DNA of 64,000 bases. It comes from Atopsyche davidsoni (taxonomy: Eukaryota; Arthropoda; Insecta; Trichoptera; Hydrobiosidae). Position 1 is the stretch's first letter, and every line of letters begins with the position of its first letter. The DNA lies in contig JAILWY010000001.1 of assembly GCA_022113835.1 (NCBI GenBank), positions 558,001 through 622,000 on the forward strand, read 5' to 3'. The notes beneath the pieces are model-generated. The model searched no databases, had not been told where the DNA came from, and saw only the letters and a program-made list of their open reading frames with translations. Made by a program: the position numbers and the translations under genes. Below, in pieces: positions 1 through 9,579 of the stretch.

Positions 1-79
1 ATTTCAGTGCTAACGGTCTGAGTGTATTTTCGTAAAAAAGACAGCTTATTTTAATTTAGATTTTTTTCGTAAAAGCTAA

Positions 80-3000
80 ATGATGCTAACATTTTTTTTG
101 TTTTGTATCTGCGGGATATTCGGGTCTTCGGCAATCTTTGTGGATCCAACTATACCTCAAATGATTTTATTTAGTTCATTATCAGCAAATTGTAAGTAAA
201 AAAATATTTTTCGAATTATAAATATCTATAATTCAAAAACTTCCCGTAAAATTTTACGTAATATTTAACAAATGCAATTTTTTCTTCGTCATTTTTACCT
301 TTTTTTTGAGATTTGGTATATTAGATTAAGATATGCTCACTGAAATAAACTGTGTAAGAAATAACACACAAATAAACAAATGAAAAAATTTATATTTATG
401 AAAAACAAAGAAAACTTGATCTGAAATGGTTTATCTTCACAGTTAAAAAAAAATAATAGTATTGAAAAAATCATTACTGTATTTCAATTTGAACCTGCGA
501 CTAGAGATCCAGCAAAACCTTATATAATCATTACACGACACCAACTACAATCACTCTTGATCGGCTTCTGCATGGAAGAGCTCACTGATATCTATTATTT
601 TAAATTATGTGTTATTTTTATTTGATTGAAGGTACAGGAATTAAAGATATTTTAAAAACAAATTATTATAAAATGGTCAACACATCGAACGAACCCGATT
701 TGTCGGGAATGCGAATGTATATTTTTAACGGAGCTGGAAGGGTTTGTATTTTTATTTTCATATTTTAATTTTTATCAATATGTAGCAATTTTAATACATA
801 AAATCACTTAAAAAGTTAGAGATATTTTCATTTAATTTCTCACGGTGTATTTACGAAGGTTAGAAATTGTCTCTCCGGAAAAAAATTTTAAATGTAAAAA
901 CTTATTTTATGAAACATGTGTAAAAGTCAATCAAATCTTATTTAAATTAATATATAAATTTCACGAAGTAGAGTTCTAACTAGGTTTTCTGAACTATTTA
1001 TGTTTTGAACCAAAACCATTTTGTGTCTTGCTATATTTTTACCTCAAACACACTGTTGCTTTATAACAATATGAATTTTCAACTTGTATGTTTACGCATT
1101 TGCCAGTTTACGCCAGTTTATAAAAATAAACTATACGGAACTATCAATTCTCCTAATAATTTTAAATATTAAAAAATATTGTTATTAAACCCACTTTAAA
1201 GTAAAGTTTTCGGTTGGTTTTTTCTATTTGTTATTTCCAGAATTTATTGTTGTGACATTTATTATTTCAGATTCCCTATACAATGAGCGATGTGTCAGGG
1301 ATGACAAGTGATTCTGGATTTTCTCTAAGCCAACCAACAACCATAGTTTTACCCGGGTATAACAACCCCAAACGCATGGATGGATTTGAAATCTCCATGC
1401 TGACCGGCAATCTCCTGGCTCGAGGCGGGATCAACGTCTTGTATATGGAGTACGAACTACTGTTGGAAGGCTCCTACATTACAGCCATCACCAATGCCAA
1501 ATTTGTAGGGGATGAACTTGGAAGGACCCTTATCGAAATGAAACAATGTAAGGAGCTATACATTAACTATTAGGTGACGAGATGAACCAAATGAAAAATA
1601 ATCATAAAGGTGATAATGTTTAACTGAAGTTTATTGCAGGCTTTGATAATAAAATATCCAGATTTAAAGTGGGATTAATAAGTCAAGATGAAAGGTACAG
1701 GCATTAATGATGTAGTGAATTTTTTAACTGATCCTTGGAAATCTATAAATTTGATATGTTTTTATTGTTATGTGGAAGAATTTGAATCGGTCACATTTAA
1801 ACAACACTGAGCCATTCCAAAATATCTCTAGAAATAGACTAATTTTGATGGTAAACAATCGCGCGCCCACAACACAGGCATATTCTCATTTTTAAAGTTC
1901 ATAATTAATAGCACATAAGAATAATCATTTTACAAATGTAATTTTAAAAAAAGAAAGTGTTTTATGTAACTCAATTTCTGTCAAAAGACATTTCTTCGAG
2001 ATTTTAAATATTATTTTACTTTTGACTTTTGCATGTTAGGATTGTCTAGTCAAGGCAGAATTGGGTTCAGCCATAATACATAGCGAAGACTACACCCAAC
2101 CTTTATTTTTCATAAGATGGGGTAAACAAGATCCACTTGCTTGGGTTCAGCCTTGGAGCTCAAGTAGCTGGCTTCGCTGCTAGATATTATCAAAAAGTTT
2201 TGAGTTCCAAGATAGACAGAATCACAGGTTTATCAGTAGCCGGCCCTTGCTTCAATAACGAGGATCCTGAGTGGAAATTAACTGGAACTGAAGCTTACTT
2301 CATGGATACAATTCACACGGACTACCATATTTTGGGAATTGATAAGCCAGTAGGTATGAAAACATTAATATTTTTATGAAAATTTTAAATTTCAATGCAA
2401 TTAATCTTTACAATATCAAAAGAGTTTAAAATAAATATGCTGTTGGTTTAAATTAAACTGATTACTTTTTTAGGAAAAACTAATTTTTTAATTTGCCGGT
2501 TTATTCTTTAAAACATAGTGAACAATTTGCTTAGGTCTAAATTTCTGTAACCCATTATACTTTACCTTGAAGTTCAATGAATATTAAATTATTATTTGCA
2601 GTGCATGCATTTGTTTGCTCTGTGGATTCTCCAGCATAAGCTGTGAAAATGGACACACGAATTTCTCTAGAAATTTTTTATTATGTACGATATTTAGAAA
2701 TATTTATAAATAAAAATTCAAAATTTTAAAGTTATCTATTTTAACAAATACACAGTTCTTGTATACAACGCTATATTTTTGATGTTTCGACGTTTCGATC
2801 GCTATACTGATGTCATCTTAAAGATGGCCCCAGTAGTGGGGCTAAAAGGAAATAATCTGTCATAGCACTTCAAAATCGAGTATTTATAATAACAACATTT
2901 GTCAAAATCGACATATGGAGATACATTTGTTTTTATTTTATAAAATTATTGTTTTTAGGTCATGTGAATTTTTTCGTCAACGATCCGTACTCAGTCCAGC

Positions 3001-3296
3001 CAGGTTGCTCGTGGCTTTACGACTTCTGCAGTCACGGTCGCAGCATCGTGGTCTTCGCGGAGAGCCTGACGAGTCCCGAGGGATTCCAAGCCGCCCAGTG
3101 CCCCAACTGGGGCTCTCTCGTCGCCGGGCTGTGCTCCTCCAAGCCGACCGCGTACTTGGGGTACGACGTCTCCAGGTCTGCCAGAGGAAATTACTTCTTG
3201 AGAACCAATGCAGACCCTCCGTACGGATTGGGAAGCGACGGAATTAAGTCTAAGTGGTGGCCAATGCGATGGCTGTTAAGTATGTTTGCTGGATAG
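80..3296 (+). CDS. Lipase-like gene 1 (neutral lipase / PLA1-like family), 5 exons, 357 aa
   Basis: Spliced model 80-191, 632-741, 1271-1547, 2117-2353, 2959-3296, all introns GT-AG, stop TAG at 3294. The ATG at 80 opens a signal peptide (MMLTFFLFCICGIFGSSA), so a secreted product is expected. Exons 3-5 encode the alpha/beta-hydrolase domain. The nucleophile elbow is GFSLG (Ser178) instead of the usual GHSLG, and the serine is intact. The usual GLDPAGP segment reads GLSVAGPCF, with Ser206 where the catalytic Asp belongs. The histidine is present in FCSHGRS (His271). The oxyanion-hole HG dipeptide is Pro102-Gly103 (LPGY). Only about 65 residues separate the Asp and His positions, against about 87 in pancreatic lipase, which fits the short-lid PLA1-like class. 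Family membership is secure. Activity is doubtful: it may be a non-catalytic lipid-binding or yolk-protein-like homologue. Exons are moderately GC-rich. The introns (440, 529, 569 and 605 bp) are AT-rich. Confidence 0.88.
2765..2865 (-). repeat. Transposon-derived fragment in intron 4 of lipase gene 1
   Basis: Read on the minus strand this stretch shows AAGATGACATCAG, a spacer, then CGAAACGTCGAAAC. A GATGA-type box followed by a CGAAACG box is widespread in arthropod dispersed repeats. The same layout is seen in the fold-back repeats elsewhere in this window. No ends can be defined. Confidence 0.3.
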
Positions 3297-3351
3297 GGGA
3301 GAAAATTATTAGATTGGATTTTCAATTCACGAATTCACTTGAATATACTTG

Positions 3352-3357
3352 AATAAA
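3352..3357 (+). promoter_or_regulatory. Polyadenylation signal of lipase gene 1
   Basis: AATAAA lies 56 bases after the stop codon of gene 1, followed by a T-rich stretch. This is the first such hexamer downstream and fits a short 3' UTR. Confidence 0.6.
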
Positions 3358-3639
3358 TATTTCATTAATTTCTTTTTCGAGGTTAAATATATTTATTTGT
3401 GTTATTTTTAAGCTTTTGACAATATACTTTTGAAAAAATTCTAAAATTTTGCAAAACTTCCGACATGTTTATTTGTTTAAATTAACAGTATTCTTAATTA
3501 TATTCATTAAATAGTGATTTTTCTCCCGTAAAACCAACAATCGAATAAAAATATAATTTAAAAAATATATGGTTGATTATTATAAAATTTTGTTTTATTA
3601 AATTCGACCTTCAAACCCATCTATGAATGTACCTTTACG

Positions 3640-3775
3640 AAAGAGTATTATTTTGGCTGTCAGGATTGAAGCTCCACGTTACTAAATTTAAGAGTCGTGG
3701 GTTCGAATTCCTTTATTAAATAATAAACATTTTTCTTGCTGCTTCGTGTGTGGATCGAATACCTAAAAGAATAAC
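3640..3775 (+). repeat. tRNA-derived SINE-like fragment
   Basis: GTGGGTTCGAATTCC near 3697 matches the tRNA B box (GGTTCRANYCC). It is preceded by a degenerate acceptor/anticodon-like region and followed by a body containing TTTCTTGCTGCTTCGTGTG. Similar B-box-plus-body units occur on the minus strand near 43,900 and inside the palindrome at 30,736. It does not fold as a functional tRNA. Confidence 0.4.
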
Positions 3776-3806
3776 ATACGAATCCTGTATAGGGTTAATT
3801 GGATTA

Positions 3807-3844
3807 AATACATAATTGCTATTGTTTAATAGCAATTATGTATT
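3807..3844. repeat. Perfect 17-bp inverted repeat with 4-nt loop
   Basis: AATACATAATTGCTATT, loop GTTT, then its exact reverse complement. It lies about 450 bp beyond the polyadenylation signal of lipase gene 1, so it is probably not part of that transcript. Confidence 0.75.
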
Positions 3845-4039
3845 CATTCTTATATATAAATCTTAAATCCATATATTAATTATATATGCATTTTATAATA
3901 AAACCTATTAAACATCAGGTTTAAAAAAAAAAACTACATTTTTTAGAAATTATACATGTTTTTAGCTTATTTTGAAATGAAATACTTTTCGATCTAATTT
4001 CAAGCCAGCAATTATGTGAAATGGAATAAGAGAAAGATG

Positions 4040-4205
4040 TAGAAAGATGTATTTCGTGGGCGTGGGTCCGAATATAATCAAGAATTCTGGTGCCTAAGTT
4101 GGTCGTGGTGCGTGGGACGGCCGGATTATAGGTTTATCACAGATACTCATTTGTGTTGTCGTATTTAAAACCACACAATCGAATATAACGGCCAAGCCCG
4201 AATAA
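4040..4205. other. Moderately GC-rich intergenic segment between the two lipase genes
   Basis: A patch with GTGGGCGTGGG, GGTCGTGGTGCGTGG and CGGCCGG words in AT-rich surroundings, with no open frame. Regulatory function is possible but unsupported. The rest of the intergenic space (3358-4640) is AT-rich and shows only the SINE-like piece and the palindrome. Confidence 0.25.
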
Positions 4206-4640
4206 TTCTAGTAAAATTTATGACAAACGATAACGGTGTTTTCGTACATTATTATTATTTTCAAACAGCTATGAGACAGAATAGGTCGTCACATTTTTAC
4301 TTATAAATATTACTAGTAACAGTAAAAAATCCAAGTAAGAAATATGTTTATCAAGCTACATGTTAGGTAGCATTTAACTGAAGTCACATGATAAGTTAGA
4401 AAATCACAGCAGTCGTATTGGAAAAATTGCAAAATAATAATAATACAATTTCTTACAGAAGAATATTTTTTCTTGGCAATAACATAAGCGTTAGAATTAT
4501 TATTACTCTCATTAGTTATAATGTATAGAAAAAATAACATTTTCATACAAGCACTGCTAACATAAAAATATAAAAAAAAATTTTTTTTTAATATTTTGAT
4601 TCTCACACAATCCAAGCAAATACAAACTGGTACATCCTGA

Positions 4641-4760
4641 GTCGCGCGGGAGGGCGAGCGGCGGGAGGCGGTGGCTGCACTCAGAATTTCCCTAACCGCC
4701 GTGGCCTGCAGACACTCTCTCCGCTGCTGTAGTCGAAAGTGCCCGGCGTTGGTGTGGACT
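4641..4760 (+). promoter_or_regulatory. GC/CpG-rich putative promoter or 5' UTR region of lipase gene 2
   Basis: A 120-bp block rich in CG dinucleotides lies 220-340 bp upstream of the ATG at 4978. It contains GCACTCAGAATT, where CTCAGA resembles an insect initiator (TCAKTY). There is no clear TATA box at the expected distance. Position and composition suggest the transcription start area of gene 2, but it could equally be another of the GC islands seen downstream. Confidence 0.35.
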
Positions 4761-4977
4761 ATGCCAAATTAAAAAATACGTTTCTACCGATGATATGTTA
4801 TTGTGAAAATAATAGTTAAAATAGACATAAAGGTTCCCGAGAATGCCTGTTGCTTACAAAGTGAATTATAAACATCGTTGCTGGTGACAAAAAAATTCCT
4901 ATCGTGTGAATGTGATTAGGTAAAGTGATTTGTGCGGTGTTCTTGTTTTCTTACAAATAAAAATAATACGACCACAA

Positions 4978-7900
4978 ATGTCCTCACAAACTATGTGGCG
5001 ATATTTCTTTTTTTTTGCTTTAATAAGGCAAGGGAGGAGTTTGGTCATTCCATCAGTGGAACATTTTCTTTTACAGACATATCTTTATAATTGTAAGTAA
5101 TTTTTTATGTTAATTTTATTTATATGTATGTATATATATTGTTAATTACTTAAAATAATATTAAATTAGTCTATTTGTATTGAATCATTCAAATATGCGT
5201 TCATATTTTTTATGTGATAAACGGGATTCTGTTCCAGGCAGTCGCTACTCACAACTGCTGGGCGTTACCTACAACCAAATTCAGGGCAGTATCAACAAGC
5301 CTAACCTCTCAGTGCTCAAACTCTACATGTACAACTCTACAGGCCGGGTAAGGGAATAGCATTTTTTATAAAAGGATAAAATGCAAACCCAAGGCGATAA
5401 TTTATATTTTAAATTCAAAGCATTGAATTACACGAAATATTTGTATAGAATACTTAAATCAAATACGTCATTTTAATACTTATAAATATTGTGGTTATTC
5501 GTATTTGGAGTTTGAATGAAACCAGAGTACTTTTTCCGCGCTTATCCCTGAGGTCAGTTATCACTCGCAAGCAACGACAGCAACTTGTACGAGTGCGCCC
5601 AGCCCCTGGTTATTGAAATGCTAATGCGGGGCTGAGCATTAAAATGGCAGCTCACGGTGATTGAGATCGACGATTTTATATTCATTACCATGCTATTCAA
5701 TGTAATAAGTAATTCGAATAAATGAAAAGTCACATTGTATTTAGGTACGCAATATTATCACAAAAAAATGTTTAATTTTAAGTTGTTATTTTAAGTGAAA
5801 AATATCGGGAAAATACACATTTCTTTCGGATCACAGTTATGCAATTAAAAGCTTTTTGTGTGGACCTATTAGAATTAAAGAAGTTTATTTTAAAAGACAG
5901 GAAAATATTATAATATGTTCATTTTAACATTAAACTTAAGCCTAACTTTTTGTACCATTAATAAATAATAATATTTTAACATTAAAGCGTTGGTTCAATT
6001 TATTTGAAATAAAAACGAAAAAGTACAGAACATGATAAGTTTTTAATTCACAGCAATGGCACAACCCTTGCGATTACAAACCAATCTTGTGTTAAAATCA
6101 TAAATTAATTACAAAATATTTTTACAAAATTAAATGACATGTGATTTTTAATTTTCAAAAAATGGATACAAAATATATCGTGTTTTGTGTAATGATACGC
6201 CACGGCCGCGCCGCGAGCAAATGCTAATTTTTGCCGATTTCTACAATAATCGAGCCGACGAAATTTAGTGCGGATTGCTCAAGAACTTGGAATATTAACA
6301 CACTTTCCTAGCCACGGAGCGAATTTTATTCCAAAAGCCAGGATGCAACAAAGCATATTATTGACATTATGATGCAACTTTCGCCACGAATATTTTACAT
6401 TTTATCTAATATTAGATAACATCGCCTACTTTTGAGCAATGACATCAATTCCTTTTAAATGTTCTATGGTTCAAATATTTAATTAGACTAATCTTTTTAA
6501 AATATGAACCATTGTTGTCTTATTCAAGTGAAACAACCTTTTATTAAAATAATAATACATACATTGACATATAGCATTAGCATAAATTTTTCTCTGTGAA
6601 ACCAAATTATTAAAGAAAATGTAAAAATGTGTCATCTGAAAACAACTATTATTTCCTTCTCATTTCTCAGTTGGAGATGTCATTAGTAAATACCGAGTGC
6701 AAAGCCGGGCTCAAATCTTTATGTGTAGCGGTTTTAGCAGCTTTAAATTCGTCAAGTTGCGTTCCTGTTTAATAATATCTGCTGATGATGTGTGATGATG
6801 AAATGATGAGTATTGTTTAACACAAAAGTATTTTTTTTTTAATCTTTCTTGTTAGTGGTCATAGAAAGCAGATACATTAAATCAATGAATCAAAATAATA
6901 AATATTTAGCAGTGATCTGACTAATATCTTGCGTTTTCAATTTTATAAACGGATATCATAAGTATTGACTGCCTTTATAAGGAATCGAATCCGATTTCTC
7001 TTTATACTTTCAATAAATATAATGACATAAATCTATTTCCATTCTTATTTATATCAAATAAGGACAAATCACGACTTAGATCTGTCAGATCATTATCAAA
7101 CTTCAAATAGTAGTCCTCTGCTCTCATTTGTGAAATATTTTATAAACAGGTTAGAATCAAGTTCACGGCCAGTCCTCCTGGCGGCTGAGCTCGCGGAGAA
7201 ATCACGGCTAGCAAAGCAATTATCTCGTGACCTGTATGGGACTTACACATGAGAATGGACTGCGATAAAATCCCGTGTTAGTGCTCTCGAATGGCTTTTT
7301 GACCAAACGTGGACAAAATAATGTTTGCATACGACCTTTACGCAGATTAGATTTTATTATTGTTATTTTTAATATCGAATATTAGATAAAGACCACATAT
7401 TTACTTATTGTTTTTATAAATTCGGTAGATTTTCTTTTCAGTGGGAAATATTAATTGAATTTTGTTATCATATATAGTAGGTGTATTTTACTGATGTTGA
7501 TGTATCCTCCTTACTGGTATTGTATTTAAAAAATCCAGACAAAATTAAAGGGATGATGTCAATTATATATTTTGTAAAAAAATAATAAACAAGAAACAAA
7601 AAATGTTTAGAACTAAAAAAAATTTAAAGCAAAAAGTTCATTGCGTTTTATTGTTAATTTAGTAGCATGTTAACTTATAACCTTGCTTGTTGAACCGCTC
7701 ACTAAATAAATTAAACATGTAGAATAATCACAAAAGTAATTGATTTAAAATTTTATTTTAAAAAATGTTATCTTAAACATGAAGGGTTTGATAGTAATTT
7801 AGAAAAAAGTTTTGATGAAATCAGTTGGCGGATAGCTTCACAGTTGATATTTTGAGGCAGATAATTTTGAAAAAAAAAACGGACTTATGATATACGGATT

Positions 7901-9507
7901 TACATATATACTCGTATATATACAAAAAATAACTCTTTTTCAACCCACGGTAAAGTTCATTGCAAACATAGGAGCAAAGTGAACTAAAAAAGCGTATAGA
8001 GGCAATTAGTATTTAATTGAATAAAACATTTTATTGAATTAGAGTCATACAATTATCGGACCGTTTTTTGGTTTGAATTATTTTTTATAATAATTTTGAT
8101 ACCTATTAAACTACACGTGTACCATTTTAACCGTTGGTGTTAAATGTATTGACTACAGTACCCCTACGATATGTACAACGTCAACTCGATCTTGTCGTCC
8201 CCGTACTTCTACTGGGACCAGGAAGTGGCCATAGTGCTGCACGGCTTCAGCAATGGCGTCAATGACTACACCGTGAAGACGCTGGCCGCGTCGCTGGTGC
8301 GCAGGGGCGGCGTGAACGTGCTCGCGCTGGACACGGCCACCCTGACCGACGTCTTCTACCTGACGTCCCTCACCTACCTGAGGATCATCGGGGAAGCTCT
8401 CGGACACGCCCTGGTGGACATGACGCGAGGTGACTTTATTACCTTTGGAAAAAATAATAAATACGTAGACTAAACAGACAACGGCTAATATTCTTCGAGA
8501 CAATTAGATATGCATAAAATTCAAGTTGCTTGATAGTGGATGGTTAATCCAGTGTCCCAAAATTAACGCAAGATTTGAATTTGTCGTCATTTTTGCAGTA
8601 AATTTTTAAAAGGCTGCCAAGCTTTCATTATTTTTGAAATATTGTTCAATAATGAAGACACGTTGTTTTATCATGTAACGCTCCTGTTTTACCAACCATA
8701 AACGGTCAGCTGTCAAATTGATTTTTTTAAGTGTTCCCAAAACTTTACTGCAAAAATAGCGACAAATTTAAATGTTGCGTTAATTTTGGGACACCTTTAT
8801 ATACTAGTATTATATCACATATATTAAATCTGAAAATATTATTGCAGAAATAGAAAGCCACGCTTTACAGTGAAAAATTAAACATCGATATATATTAAAT
8901 TAAAAACAAAATTCCTGTTTTAACGGTGGATAAAAATTAAGTCAAGGCTCAGGTTTAAGCTCGCAAGCAAGTGTTTGAGCTGAAGGACCAGGAGGCGTTT
9001 AGAAAAAATGTACTTTTGAATAAGTTATTTGAATAGTGTTTCAACTTTTAAAATTACTTTTTCATAACAAAAAATACATACTTTGAAATAAAATATACAA
9101 GTAAAATATAAAAGTGTCTTGCTTGTAAAGTATAGTTTGACCGAAATGATTCAAGCCGGGTTTGGTTCTCGATTTCAATTTAAATAATAACAACTATATT
9201 AATAAAAATCTTAATAAGGAATATTAAATTTTACTTTCTAATCTGGGTAATTTAACAAAAATAAATTATAATCAGATAAGAATTTGCATTTTTAGTGGCT
9301 ATGAGATAACCATGGACCATGTGACATAGTTGTTAACCTCAAATTAATCTTAAAAATAGTTTTGTTATCAAAATAACTTAATATATTAAAAACATTTGTA
9401 ATTTGGTTTATCTAAGTATAAAGAGAAAAGTATTTTAGTAATTTTGGTTTATAATTAAACTCGTCCAGACATGAATATCAAAAAGAAAATTCAGCAAGTA
9501 AGCTTTG

Positions 9508-9579
<72 letters not shown>

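Noticed and set aside
2915..3247. 110-residue frame overlapping exon 5 of lipase gene 1
   Set aside because: Wrong frame; the lipase frame with CSHGRS and GYDV is clearly the real one.
8153..8503. 116-residue minus-strand frame across lipase exon 3, and similar minus-strand frames at 9,989 and 12,183
   Set aside because: Shadows of GC-rich coding exons on the opposite strand.
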